NCBI RefSeq assembly: GCF_030209445.1 | Contig: NZ_JARVSD010000007.1 | Location: forward strand, 248,001-312,000 | Reading direction: 5' to 3' | DNA from: Promicromonospora sp. MEB111 | GTDB lineage: Bacteria > Actinomycetota > Actinomycetes > Actinomycetales > Cellulomonadaceae | DNA: 64,000 nucleotides | Shown here: piece by piece, positions 19,868-29,373 of the stretch | Position numbering within the stretch: the stretch's first letter is position 1 | How the letters are laid out: each line of letters starts with the position of its first letter | Position numbers and translations under genes: made by a program | The notes under the pieces: generated by a model | Databases searched by the model: none | What the model was told of the DNA's origin: nothing | The model's input: the letters and a program-made list of their open reading frames with translations, nothing else

Positions 19868-21067
19868 TCAGTCGGCGAGGACGGTCAGGCCGGGGAGCTC
19901 CTTGCCCTCCAGCAGCTCCAGGCTCGCGCCGCCACCGGTCGAGATGTGGCTGAACCCGGCCTCGTCGAAGCCCAGCACCCGCACCGCGGCCGCGGAGTCG
20001 CCGCCGCCCACGATGGAGAACCCGCCGGCCGCCGTCGCGTCGACGATGCCCTGCGCCACGGCCTTGGTGCCGTCGGCGAACGCCTCGAACTCGAACACGC
20101 CCATGGGGCCGTTCCAGGCGATGGTCTTCGCGTCCGCCAGCTTGCCGGCGAACAGCTTGCCGGACTCGGGGCCGATGTCCAGGCCCATGGTGCCGTCCGG
20201 GATCGCGTCGGCCGCGACCACCTGGTGCGGCGCGTCCGCGGCGAACGAGTCCGCCGCGACGATGTCCACCGGCAGCACGATCTCGACGCCGTTGGCCTCG
20301 GCCGTGGCCAGGTAGCCCTTGACGGTCTCGATCTGGTCGGCCTCCAGCAGGCTGTTGCCCACCGACTGGCCCTTGGCCGCGAGGAACGTGAAGACCATGC
20401 CGCCGCCGATGAGCAGGCGGTCCGCCTTGGTCAGCAGGTTCGCGATGACGCCCAGCTTGTCCGACACCTTGGAGCCGCCGAGCACCACCGCGTAGGGGCG
20501 CTCCGGGTCGCCGGTCGCCTTGGACAGCGACTCGACCTCGTTCAGCACCAGGTCGCCGGCCGCGGCGGGCAGCACCTGCGCGATGTCGTACACGGAGGCC
20601 TGCTTGCGGTGCACCACGCCGAAACCGTCGGAGACGAACGCGTCCGCGAGCTGCGCGAGCTCACCGGCGAGCTCGGCGCGCTCCGCGTCGACCTTGGAGG
20701 TCTCGCGCGCGTCGAACCGCACGTTCTCCAGGAGGGCGACCTGGCCGTCGGCCAGGGCCTCGACCGTGGCCTTCGCCGAGGGACCCACGAGGTCCTGCGC
20801 GAGGGCGACGTCCTGGCCGAGCAGCTCGCCCAGGCGGGCGGCGACGGGCGCCAGGGAGTACTGCGGGTCCGGCGTGCCCTTGGGGCGCCCCAGGTGGGCC
20901 AGGACGACGACGCGCGCACCGGCGTCGGTCAGCCGCGTCAGGGTGGGGAGGGCGGCGCGGATGCGGCCGTCGTCGGTGATCTTCGTACCGTCCAGCGGCA
21001 CGTTGAAGTCGGAGCGGACCAGGACGCGCTTGCCGCGCAGGTCGCCGAGGGAGTCGATGGTCTTCAT
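19868..21067 (-). CDS. pgk: Phosphoglycerate kinase
   Basis: Pgk makes ATP from 1,3-bisphosphoglycerate. The 399-residue protein starts [25 protein letters not shown], carries the substrate basic-patch motif LAHLGRPKG and ends with the nucleotide-binding [12 protein letters not shown] and [13 protein letters not shown] segments. The ATG at 21067 has GGAG 5 nt upstream, so the longer frame beginning 18 codons earlier is rejected. Confidence 0.97.
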   Translation of the reverse strand: MKTIDSLGDLRGKRVLVRSDFNVPLDGTKITDDGRIRAALPTLTRLTDAGARVVVLAHLGRPKGTPDPQYSLAPVAARLGELLGQDVALAQDLVGPSAKATVEALADGQVALLENVRFDARETSKVDAERAELAGELAQLADAFVSDGFGVVHRKQASVYDIAQVLPAAAGDLVLNEVESLSKATGDPERPYAVVLGGSKVSDKLGVIANLLTKADRLLIGGGMVFTFLAAKGQSVGNSLLEADQIETVKGYLATAEANGVEIVLPVDIVAADSFAADAPHQVVAADAIPDGTMGLDIGPESGKLFAGKLADAKTIAWNGPMGVFEFEAFADGTKAVAQGIVDATAAGGFSIVGGGDSAAAVRVLGFDEAGFSHISTGGGASLELLEGKELPGLTVLAD

Positions 21068-21193
21068 GAGCACTCCAGGTCGGGGACCGGCCGCCAGGAG
21101 GCCGGTCGGGGTTTCCGTCACATGACGACGTCCGCGTGCGCCGGCTGGCCGATGCGCACGCGGACGTCGGAGTTCACGCTGGTGAGAAAGCGG

Positions 21194-22455
<1,262 letters not shown>

Positions 22456-23436
22456 TCACAGATCGAGCAGGTCCGCCGACAGCCCCGCCTCGGTGTCCGG
22501 GATGCCCAGCTCCAGGGCGCGCTTGTCCGCCGTCGACAGCAGCCGGCGGATCCGGCCCGCCACCGCGTCCTTGGACAGCTGCGGCTCGGCCAGCCGGCCC
22601 AGCTCCTCCAGCGACGCCTGCTTGTGCGCCAGGCGCAGCTCACCCGCCTGCCGCAGGTGCTCCGGCAGCTCGTCACCCAGGATCTCGAACGCCCGCTGCA
22701 CGCGCGCCCCCGCGGCCACCGCCGCTCGCGCGGACCGGCGCAGGTTCGCGTCGTCGAAGTTGGCCAGCCGGTTCGCCGTGCCGCGCACCTCGCGGCGCTC
22801 GCGGCGCTCCTCCCAGACCTTGAGCGTCTCGGGCGCGCCGATCCGCTCCAGCATGCGGCCGATGGAGTCGCCGTCGCGGATCACGACGCGGTCGATGCCG
22901 CGCACCTCGCGGGACTTGGCCGCCACGCCCAGGCGGCGGGCCGCGCCGACGAGCGCGAGCGCGGCCTCCGGCCCGGGACTGGTCACCTCGAGCGCCATGG
23001 ACCGGCCGGGCTCGGTCAGGGATCCGTGCGCCAGGAACGCGCCGCGCCACACGGCCTCGGCCTCCGGGACACCGGCGGACACGACCTCGGGTGCCAGGCC
23101 ACGCACGGGGCGGCCGCGGGCATCGAGCAGGCCGGTCTGGCGGGCGAGCGACTCGCCCTCGCGCACCACGCGCACCACGAACCGCGAGCTCTTCCGCAGG
23201 CCGCCGGCCTGCACCACGATGAGCTCGCTCGTGTGCCCGTACAGGTCGTGGATGGCATGCCGCAGCCGGGTCGCCGCCGACTCCGTGTCGAGCTCGGCCT
23301 CGATCACGACCCGACCGGAGATGATGTGGAGGCCGCCCGAGAACCGCAGCGTCGCGGAGACCTCTGCCTTACGGCACGACGTCTTCGCCACCCGCACCCG
23401 CGCGAGCTCCTCCTTGACCTGTCCCGTGAGCGCCAT
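22456..23436 (-). CDS. whiA: Sporulation/cell-division transcription regulator WhiA
   Basis: WhiA is a conserved Gram-positive DNA-binding protein, required for developmental division gene control in Streptomyces. The 326-residue protein has an N-terminal LAGLIDADG-homing-endonuclease-like domain ([14 protein letters not shown]-like segment near residue 130) and a C-terminal helix-turn-helix ([25 protein letters not shown]). AGGA lies 8 nt before the ATG at 23436. Its usual neighbours yvcK and rapZ are here 16 kb away, beyond an accessory block. Confidence 0.96.
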   Translation of the reverse strand: MALTGQVKEELARVRVAKTSCRKAEVSATLRFSGGLHIISGRVVIEAELDTESAATRLRHAIHDLYGHTSELIVVQAGGLRKSSRFVVRVVREGESLARQTGLLDARGRPVRGLAPEVVSAGVPEAEAVWRGAFLAHGSLTEPGRSMALEVTSPGPEAALALVGAARRLGVAAKSREVRGIDRVVIRDGDSIGRMLERIGAPETLKVWEERRERREVRGTANRLANFDDANLRRSARAAVAAGARVQRAFEILGDELPEHLRQAGELRLAHKQASLEELGRLAEPQLSKDAVAGRIRRLLSTADKRALELGIPDTEAGLSADLLDL

Positions 23437-23548
23437 GGCGTCATCCTGCCATGGTCATGTGCACGGTAACCCGGTGGAATCGCGGAAACTCGGGCGAATT
23501 GTCCCGGCGTGTCGCCTCATCGGTAGATCCGCTTTCCACGAGATGCCC

Positions 23549-24448
23549 TCATCGCGGCGCCTTCTCCCCGGCGGTGACCGCGAACGGCAGGTGGTTGCCC
23601 GCGAGCGGCGCGGCACCCGTGCCGAAGTCCGTGAAGGCGTGCGGCAGGTTCACCGCCCGGTTCAGGTCCAGGCGCAGCGTGCCCGACGGCGCCGGGGCCG
23701 GCTCGTCCTGCGCCGTCCCGTCGGTCGTCGTGACGTCGGTCGTCGAGACCTGGAGCGCCCGCCAGGGCGCCACGCCGTCGGCCTCGTCGCTGAACAGCAC
23801 GGTGGGCGACGTGAGGGTGCCGGTCAGCGCGAGCGTGGCCGACCGGCCGCCGTGCACGACGTCGACCTCGCCGAGCACCTCGACGTGGTGCACCAGGCCG
23901 GGCCGGGCCGCACCGACCGTGACAGGCTCGGGCTCGTCGTACCAGCGCACGGGCACGTCGAGCACCCAGGCGGGGTCGTAGTCGAACGCGGGGACGCCCG
24001 CGAAGGCAGTGCGCGTGGCGGCCTGCGGGTCGCGCAGCCGCACGCCGTAGCGGCCCGTGCGCACGATCACCTCGACGGCGACCTTCGCGTCGTCCGGCCC
24101 GGCGGAGCCGTCCCGGCCCTCGGGCAGGAAGGTGCCCACGACGCGGCCGCGGCCCTCGCCGACGCCGACCACGGTCGGACCGTCGGGCTCGATGTCCTCG
24201 CCCACCAGCACCGTCGTGTCCCCCGGGACCGGCTGGGTGCGCAGCACACCGTCGGCGACCCACCACTCGCCGGGCACCCCGGGCAGGCGCGACGGCGTCG
24301 CGGTGGGCCACAGCAGCGCCGTCGGGCTCAGCCAGCCGTGCGGCTCGCGCAGCTCACGCTCCCGGTCCGCACGCCAGGCGGCGTGCTCACGAACGGCCTC
24401 CTCGGCGACGTTCGTGCCGGACGTGGCGGCCTGCAGAGCCTCGGTCAT
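23549..24448 (-). CDS. DUF1684 protein, second (duplicated) copy
   Basis: A 299-residue protein of the DUF1684 family. It has the N-terminal EHAAWRADRERELREPHGWLS segment, a beta-rich centre and the C-terminal signature LRLDLNRAVNLPHAFTDFG followed by NHLPFAVTAGEK. Its function is unknown. It is closely similar along its whole length to the protein at 32946-33803. It differs at one notable position: the family ATC-P-like motif reads GTGAAPLAGN here but GTCPAPLAGN in the other copy, so a conserved Cys is lost. It has its own promoter, and its upstream flank carries a remnant of an ABC ATPase gene. GGGAGG precedes the ATG at 24448. Confidence 0.85.
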   Translation of the reverse strand: MTEALQAATSGTNVAEEAVREHAAWRADRERELREPHGWLSPTALLWPTATPSRLPGVPGEWWVADGVLRTQPVPGDTTVLVGEDIEPDGPTVVGVGEGRGRVVGTFLPEGRDGSAGPDDAKVAVEVIVRTGRYGVRLRDPQAATRTAFAGVPAFDYDPAWVLDVPVRWYDEPEPVTVGAARPGLVHHVEVLGEVDVVHGGRSATLALTGTLTSPTVLFSDEADGVAPWRALQVSTTDVTTTDGTAQDEPAPAPSGTLRLDLNRAVNLPHAFTDFGTGAAPLAGNHLPFAVTAGEKAPR

Positions 24449-24483
24449 GTCATGTCCTCCCGGTCGGGGTGCCGGCGTGCGCC
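24445..24483 (-). pseudogene. Fossil of an ABC-ATPase 3' end
   Basis: In the frame that stops at 24445-24447, the last codons read GARRHPDREDMT-stop. The dipeptide ABC ATPase upstream of the other DUF1684 gene ends GARTAAQHPDRKDLT-stop, with the same ATGA overlap of its stop and the DUF1684 start. This short remnant therefore shows that the duplicated unit included the end of an ABC ATPase gene. Confidence 0.7.
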
Positions 24484-24568
24484 GGCGAGGGCCCCCACCG
24501 CACATGACGAACTGGAGGCCGCACTGGTTGTCCCGCACCGCGGGTGAAGTCGCGGCACGCGATAACCA

Positions 24569-24594
24569 ACCGGTCGAATCGACATTCGATCGGT
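24569..24594. repeat. Inverted repeat in the leader of the second DUF1684 gene
   Basis: Arms of 11 bp (24569-24579 and 24584-24594) match at 10 of 11 positions around a CGAC centre; the core is TCGAAT/ATTCGA. It lies about 12 nt downstream of the predicted transcription start. It is a candidate operator or RNA hairpin. Confidence 0.5.
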
Positions 24595-24612
24595 CGGAGA
24601 TCGCCGCGCACG

Positions 24613-24641
24613 AAATTACGTCGCTCCTCCAGGAGTGTCAA
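24613..24641 (-). promoter_or_regulatory. Sigma-70-type promoter for the second DUF1684 gene
   Basis: On the minus strand a perfect TTGACA (24636-24641) is separated by 17 bp from TAATTT (24613-24618). The -35 box overlaps the stop codon of the upstream monooxygenase gene. The predicted 5' leader is about 160 nt long and contains the inverted repeat and the ABC fossil. Confidence 0.75.
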
Positions 24642-25831
24642 CGAAGCACACCGCGCACGGCACCCGCCGGCGCGGCCGGCGCCGTGATGCCCCGGGCGTC
24701 CAGGAGCGGGCGCACCCCCTCGGCGAACCAGTACGCCTCCTCCAGGTGCGGGTAGCCGGACAGCACGAACTCGTCGAAGCCGGCGTCGTGGTACTCCGCC
24801 ACCAGGTCGGCGACCTCCTCGTGGCTGCCCACGAGCGCGGTCCCCGCGCCGCCGCGTACCAGCCCGACGCCGGCCCACAGCCCCGGGTGGATCTCCAGGT
24901 CCCGGGCGTCGCCCGTGGCGGCGAGCCGGCCGCCGTCGTGCAGCGCGGCCATCCGCCGCTGCCCCACGGAGCCCGAGGTGGTCAGGACGCGCTGGGCGTC
25001 GGCGACCTGCTCCGGGGCCAGCTCGTCGAGCCAGCGCTGCGCGACCGCCCACGCGTCGGCCGACCGGTCCCGCGTCAGCACGTGCAGCCGCACGCCGAAC
25101 CGCAGGGTGCGTCCGCGCGCGGCGGCCAGCTCGCGGACCCGCTCGATCTTGCGGCGCGCCTGGTCCGGCGGCTCGCCCCAGGTCAGGTAGACGTCCGCGT
25201 GCTCGGCGGCGACCGGGAGCGCGGCGTCGGACGAGCCGCCGAACCAGATCTCCGGCGTCGGGTCGGGCGGCGCGAGGCTCCGCGCGCCCTCGATGCGGTA
25301 GTGCCGCCCGGTGTGGTCGAACGACGCCGGGCCGCCGGGCGACCCCACGGACCAGACGCCGCGCAGCACGCTCAGGAACTCGGCCGTGCGGGCGTACCGC
25401 TCGTCGTGGTCGAGCCAGTCGCCGAACCGCCGCATCTCGACCTCGTCGCCGCCCGTGACGACGTTGAGGAGCACCCGCCCGCCCGCGAAGCGCTGCAGGG
25501 TGGCCGCCATCTGCGCGGCGAGCGTGGGCGAGACGAGCCCGGGCCGCAGCGCGACCAGGAACCGCAGCCGCTCCGTCTGCTGCGCCAGGGCGGCCGTGGT
25601 GAGCCACGCGTCCTCGCACCAGGTTCCGGTCGGGGTGAGCACGGCGTCGTACCCGAGGCGGTCCGCGGCCCGCGCGACCTCGCCGAGGTACTCCACGGTG
25701 GGCGACCGCAGGCCGGTGACGCCCGTGCCGCCGTGCGACTCCTTGGCGTGCGCGCTGCCGACGATGCCGCGGGCGTCGCCGTTGGTGGGCAGGAACCAGT
25801 GCACGCCGGCCGGGCGGCGCTCCGCCGTCAC
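24638..25831 (-). CDS. SsuD-like FMNH2-dependent monooxygenase (LLM family)
   Basis: A 397-residue bacterial-luciferase-like monooxygenase, closest in layout to alkanesulfonate monooxygenase SsuD. Motifs are the FLPTNGD start, LEYLGEVARAADRLGYDAVLTPTG-type barrel strand 1, RFLVALRPGLVSPTLAAQMAAT, VTGGDEVEMRRFGDWLDHDERYARTAEFL and the WFGGSSDAA strand. Such enzymes use reduced FMN and O2 to break C-S or C-N bonds. The GTG at 25831 overlaps the preceding monooxygenase stop (GTGA). It is the last gene of the cysteine-leader operon. The exact substrate is unknown. Confidence 0.85.
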   Translation of the reverse strand: MTAERRPAGVHWFLPTNGDARGIVGSAHAKESHGGTGVTGLRSPTVEYLGEVARAADRLGYDAVLTPTGTWCEDAWLTTAALAQQTERLRFLVALRPGLVSPTLAAQMAATLQRFAGGRVLLNVVTGGDEVEMRRFGDWLDHDERYARTAEFLSVLRGVWSVGSPGGPASFDHTGRHYRIEGARSLAPPDPTPEIWFGGSSDAALPVAAEHADVYLTWGEPPDQARRKIERVRELAAARGRTLRFGVRLHVLTRDRSADAWAVAQRWLDELAPEQVADAQRVLTTSGSVGQRRMAALHDGGRLAATGDARDLEIHPGLWAGVGLVRGGAGTALVGSHEEVADLVAEYHDAGFDEFVLSGYPHLEEAYWFAEGVRPLLDARGITAPAAPAGAVRGVLR

Positions 25832-26946
25832 GCCACGGCCTCCGCCGGCTCGCCGGCCGTGAAGCCCGCCGCCCGCCGCTCGTCGCGCGGGCCCCACAGG
25901 TCGGTGGTCACCTCCGCCCGGACCAGCGGCACCACCTCGGCCGCGAACCGCCGCAGCACGTCCTCCTGGCGCGCCGGCTCGAGCAGGTGGTTCACCGACA
26001 CCGCCTGCAGCACGTGCCCGAACGAGCCGTGGTAGTCCAGGATCTTCTCGGCCACCCGCTCGGGCGAGCCCACGAGGGCCGGCCCGCGCTCCACGGCGTC
26101 CTCCAGCGTGCGGAAGCTGGTCACCTTGCCGACGGCGCCCGGCGCGTGCTTGCGCGCGTCCTGCTGGCGCACCTGGCCCTCGTAGATGGGCCGGTACTGC
26201 TCGACGGCCTCCTCGGTGGTGTCGGCCAGGAACAGGCCGCCCGAGCCGGCACCCACGAACCCGTACGCCGGGTCGTGCCCCGCGGCGGCATACCGCTCGC
26301 GGTACCGGTCGATGAGCACCGCGTAGTTCTCGCGGGGCTGCAGCGCGTTCGCGCTGACGATCGGGTCGCCGTGCTCGGCCGCCAGGTCGACGGCGAACTG
26401 CGACGTCGCCGAGCCGTGCCAGATGCGGAACGGCCCCGCGAACGGGCGCGGCAGCGTGGTCGCGTGCTCCAGCCGGTGGCGGTGCCGGCCCTCCCACGTG
26501 ACGTCCTCGGTGGACAGCAGCAGCCGCAGCAGCTCGTAGTTCTCCCGCAGGTACTCGTACTGCTTGGTGATGTCCAGGCCGAGCAGCGGGTACTGGAGGT
26601 CCTCGTTGCCCTTGCCGATGACGATCTCCAGCCGGCCGCGGCTGAGCTGGTCGACCGTCGAGAGGTCCTCGGCGAGCCGGATCGGGTCGTGCAGGGACAG
26701 CACCGTGACGCCGGTGGACAGCAGGATGCGGGAGGTGCGGGCGGCGATGGCGCCGAGCAGCACCGTCGGTGCCGACGACAGCACCGGGCCCGCGTGTCGC
26801 TCCCCCACGGCGAAGGAGTCGAAGCCGAGCTCCTCGGCGAGCACCGCCGTGTCCACGATCCGGTTCAGCCGGTCGGCGGGCGGCACCTCCCGGCCCGTGA
26901 CGGGGTGCGGCGGGTTGAACGCGATGTCCAGGACCTGGAAGCGCAT
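25828..26946 (-). CDS. Luciferase-like flavin monooxygenase
   Basis: A 372-residue LLM-class TIM barrel starting MRFQVLDIAFNPPHPVTG. Landmarks are LAEELGFDSFAVGERHAG, ISTGVTVLSLHDPIRLAEDLSTVDQLSRGRLE-type strands and a long C-terminal part. It belongs to a different subfamily from the SsuD-like neighbours, so it probably acts on a different substrate or step. The ATG at 26946 shares one base with the preceding stop (TGATG), and its own stop overlaps the next gene. Confidence 0.85.
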   Translation of the reverse strand: MRFQVLDIAFNPPHPVTGREVPPADRLNRIVDTAVLAEELGFDSFAVGERHAGPVLSSAPTVLLGAIAARTSRILLSTGVTVLSLHDPIRLAEDLSTVDQLSRGRLEIVIGKGNEDLQYPLLGLDITKQYEYLRENYELLRLLLSTEDVTWEGRHRHRLEHATTLPRPFAGPFRIWHGSATSQFAVDLAAEHGDPIVSANALQPRENYAVLIDRYRERYAAAGHDPAYGFVGAGSGGLFLADTTEEAVEQYRPIYEGQVRQQDARKHAPGAVGKVTSFRTLEDAVERGPALVGSPERVAEKILDYHGSFGHVLQAVSVNHLLEPARQEDVLRRFAAEVVPLVRAEVTTDLWGPRDERRAAGFTAGEPAEAVA

Positions 26947-28061
26947 CAGGCGGCCACCTCCTGCGCCGCCGCCCGGTCGCGCTCGGCCACGCCCTCCTTG
27001 ACCAGCGGGATGACGTATCGGCCGAAGTCGATCGCGTCGTCCAGCAGGTCGTAGCCGCGGGCCGAGATGACCCGCACGCCCAGGTCGTAGTACGCCAGCA
27101 GCGCCTGCGCGACCTGCTCCGGCGTGCCGACCAGCGCGTTGGAGTTCCCGGCGCCGCCCGTGGCCTTCGCGGTGGCGGTCCACAGCGCGGTGTCGAACCG
27201 CTCACCCTGGGCGGCGATCTCCAGCAGGCGCTGGGAGCCCGCGTTCTCCGGCTTGTCGATCGGGTGCCGGCGGCTCAGCACGCCGCCCTGAGCCGCCTTG
27301 CGCGCCTCGATCCGGCCCAGGATGCCGTGCGCCTTCTCCCAGGCCAGCTCCTCGGTCGGCGCGATGATCGGCCGGAACGCCGCGTGGATGCGCGGCGGCG
27401 TCGCCCGGCCCGCCGCGGCGGCCTCGGCGTGCACGCGGGCGATCTGCTCCGCGGTGCGGTCCAGCGGCTCGCCCCAGACGGCGTAGATGTCGGCCTCGGC
27501 GGCACCCACCGGGTAGGCCGCCTCGGACGATCCGCCGAACGAGATGGTGGGCACGTGGCCGTCGACCGGCTTGGCGTCCAGCACGAAGTCGTCAAGGTCG
27601 TAGAACTCGCCGTGGTGGTCGAACGGCTCCGCGCTGGTCCAGGCCCGCCTCACGATCTGGATGTACTCGCGGGTGCGGGCGTACCGCTGGTCCTTGGTGA
27701 GGGTGTCGCCCTCCCGGCCCTGCTCGTGGTCGTTGCCGCCCGAGATGAAGTGCACCGACAGCCGCCCGCCCGAGAGCTGGTCCAGGGTCGCGAACGTCTT
27801 GGCCGCGTACGTCGGGTAGGAGACGTTGGGCCGGTGCGCCAGCAGCAGCTCGATCCCCGGCACGTGCGCGGCGACGTGCGCGGCGAGCGCCGCCGGCTCG
27901 GGCCCGGAGGAGCCGTAGGCGAACAGGATGCGGGTCCACCCGTTGTCCGCGTGGGCGCGCGCGATGCGGACCAGGTACTCGGGGTCAAAGGGCTTGGTGG
28001 TGCGTGCGGTGGTCTCGGAGGCGTCGCTGGTCGCGGCGATGCCGAGGAACTCGACGGGCAT
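26946..28061 (-). CDS. SsuD-like FMNH2-dependent monooxygenase (LLM family)
   Basis: A 371-residue LLM protein with the SsuD-type motifs VHFISGGNDHEQGREGDTLT, RYARTREYIQIVRRAW, PTISFGGSSEAAYPVGAAEADIY and WGEPLDRTAEQI. It is distantly similar to the enzyme at 24638-25831 but has its own features, such as the long GILGRIEARKAAQGGVLSRR insert. It is placed 32 bp after the preceding monooxygenase gene and overlaps the following one. The role is inferred to be C-S bond oxidation of an imported organosulfur compound. Confidence 0.85.
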   Translation of the reverse strand: MPVEFLGIAATSDASETTARTTKPFDPEYLVRIARAHADNGWTRILFAYGSSGPEPAALAAHVAAHVPGIELLLAHRPNVSYPTYAAKTFATLDQLSGGRLSVHFISGGNDHEQGREGDTLTKDQRYARTREYIQIVRRAWTSAEPFDHHGEFYDLDDFVLDAKPVDGHVPTISFGGSSEAAYPVGAAEADIYAVWGEPLDRTAEQIARVHAEAAAAGRATPPRIHAAFRPIIAPTEELAWEKAHGILGRIEARKAAQGGVLSRRHPIDKPENAGSQRLLEIAAQGERFDTALWTATAKATGGAGNSNALVGTPEQVAQALLAYYDLGVRVISARGYDLLDDAIDFGRYVIPLVKEGVAERDRAAAQEVAA

Positions 28062-28093
28062 GGGGTTCTCCTTGGTTCGGTACGGGTACGTCG

Positions 28094-29368
28094 TCAGACC
28101 CCGCTGGCCACCCGTCCGGTGTCCGGGGCGGAGGCCCGGTCGGCGCCGCCCCAGGCGTGGGCCAGCAGCTCGAAGGAGCGGCGCGTCTCGGCGGGGTCGT
28201 GGGTCGCGGTGGTCACGAGCAGCTCGTCGGCGCCCGTGACGCGCACGAGCGTCTCGAGGCGTTCGACGACGGTCTCCGGGTCGCCCACGATCCGCGTGTC
28301 GACCCGGTCGGCCACCAGCGCGCGCTCGGAGTCGGGCCGGTCGGTCCAGGCGGTGGCGGCCGACGGCGACGGGTAGGCGATGGCGCCGCGCTCGCCGCGC
28401 CGGATGGACAGCACCCAGTCGGCGAACGGCTCGGCGAGCACGCGGGCGCGTTCCAGGGTCTGCGCCACGAGCACGTCGGCCGAGACGATGACGTACGGCT
28501 CCTCCAGCACGCCGGGCCGGAACGCCTCCCGGTAGGCGGCGACGGTGTCGAGCACCGTGGCGGGGCTGACGTGGAAGTTGGCCGCCAGCGGCAGGCCGAG
28601 CTCGCCCGCCACCCGGGCGCTCTCGCCCCCGCTGGACGCGAGGAGCCAGAGGTCGAACTGCGCCCCCTCGACGGGCGGGCTCGTGTAGGCGCCGCCGTTC
28701 CGGTCCCGGTAGGTGCCGCGCCGCACGTCGAGCACGAGCTCGACCTCCTCGCGGAAGTCGGCGGGCTGGCGCTGCACGCCGATCACCTCCTGCTGGGCGA
28801 GGATCCGCTCGCGCAGCGCGGGGTCGTTGAACCCGTTCGGCGGCGCGGGCGGCACGTAGAGCCCGTCCACGAGCCGCGGTACGTCCCCGGCTCCGGCCGC
28901 TGCCCGTCCGCCGTCGAACGTAGATCTGATCGGGTTCTCGGCCGCCTTGGCGCGACTGTTCCTACGTTCGTCGCCCCCGGTCGCGGCGGCGGCCGACGGC
29001 GGCACCGTGAACGAACGGCCCAGCCCCAGGTCGACCCGCCCGGGGTGGAGGGCCGCGATGGTGCCGAACTGCTCGGCGGCGATCAGGGGCGACGTCGTGG
29101 ACAGCAGCACCGCCCCGGAGCCGACGCGGATGCGTGAGGTGCGTGCCGCGACGGCGGCCGCGAGGACCGCCGGCGACGCCGAGGCGACGCCGGGCGCGAG
29201 GTGGTGCTCGGCGTACCAGACCCGGTGGTAGCCCAGGGCGTCGAGGTCGGTCGCGAGCGCCACGGCCCGCTGGATCGCCTCGACGCCGGTCGAACCGTCG
29301 GCGACGAGGGCGAGGTCGAGGACGGACAGGGGCACCCGGGTGGTGCGGTCGGTGGTCGGTTCGGTCAT
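28094..29368 (-). CDS. Luciferase-like monooxygenase with an internal insertion
   Basis: A 424-residue LLM protein of the MsnO8-like type, with HRVWYAEHHLAPGVASASPAV, RIRVGSGAVLLSTTSPL and FGTIAALHPGRVDLGLGR. After GLGR (residue 118) there is a low-complexity Ala/Gly stretch (about 125-160) not expected in the family, and residues 134-152 are encoded by a 57-bp in-frame segment with rare codons (AGG, AGT, AGA, TCT) and inverted-repeat ends. The remaining fold continues with FDLWLLASSGGESARVAGELGLPLA. Start ATG 29368 lies 5 nt after the solute-binding-protein stop and uses a GAGGAG within that gene. Confidence 0.82.
   Translation of the reverse strand: MTEPTTDRTTRVPLSVLDLALVADGSTGVEAIQRAVALATDLDALGYHRVWYAEHHLAPGVASASPAVLAAAVAARTSRIRVGSGAVLLSTTSPLIAAEQFGTIAALHPGRVDLGLGRSFTVPPSAAAATGGDERRNSRAKAAENPIRSTFDGGRAAAGAGDVPRLVDGLYVPPAPPNGFNDPALRERILAQQEVIGVQRQPADFREEVELVLDVRRGTYRDRNGGAYTSPPVEGAQFDLWLLASSGGESARVAGELGLPLAANFHVSPATVLDTVAAYREAFRPGVLEEPYVIVSADVLVAQTLERARVLAEPFADWVLSIRRGERGAIAYPSPSAATAWTDRPDSERALVADRVDTRIVGDPETVVERLETLVRVTGADELLVTTATHDPAETRRSFELLAHAWGGADRASAPDTGRVASGV
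28917..28973. mobile_element. Candidate 52-bp mini-insertion with 5-bp duplication
   Basis: The segment is bounded by CGTCG direct repeats (28912-28916 and 28969-28973). Just inside them are perfect inverted ends AACGTAG / CTACGTT (9 bp if the shared CG is counted: 28915-28923 and 28962-28970). One element plus one repeat is 57 bp, exactly 19 codons, so the reading frame is kept. It contains several codons rare in this genome. No transposase or second copy is seen, so this may be a footprint or chance. Confidence 0.4.
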
Positions 29369-29373
29369 GCGGC

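Noticed and set aside
24451-24538. A possible Cys-containing leader peptide before the second DUF1684 gene
   Set aside because: The GTG frame runs straight into the DUF1684 gene without a stop, so it cannot be a separate leader.
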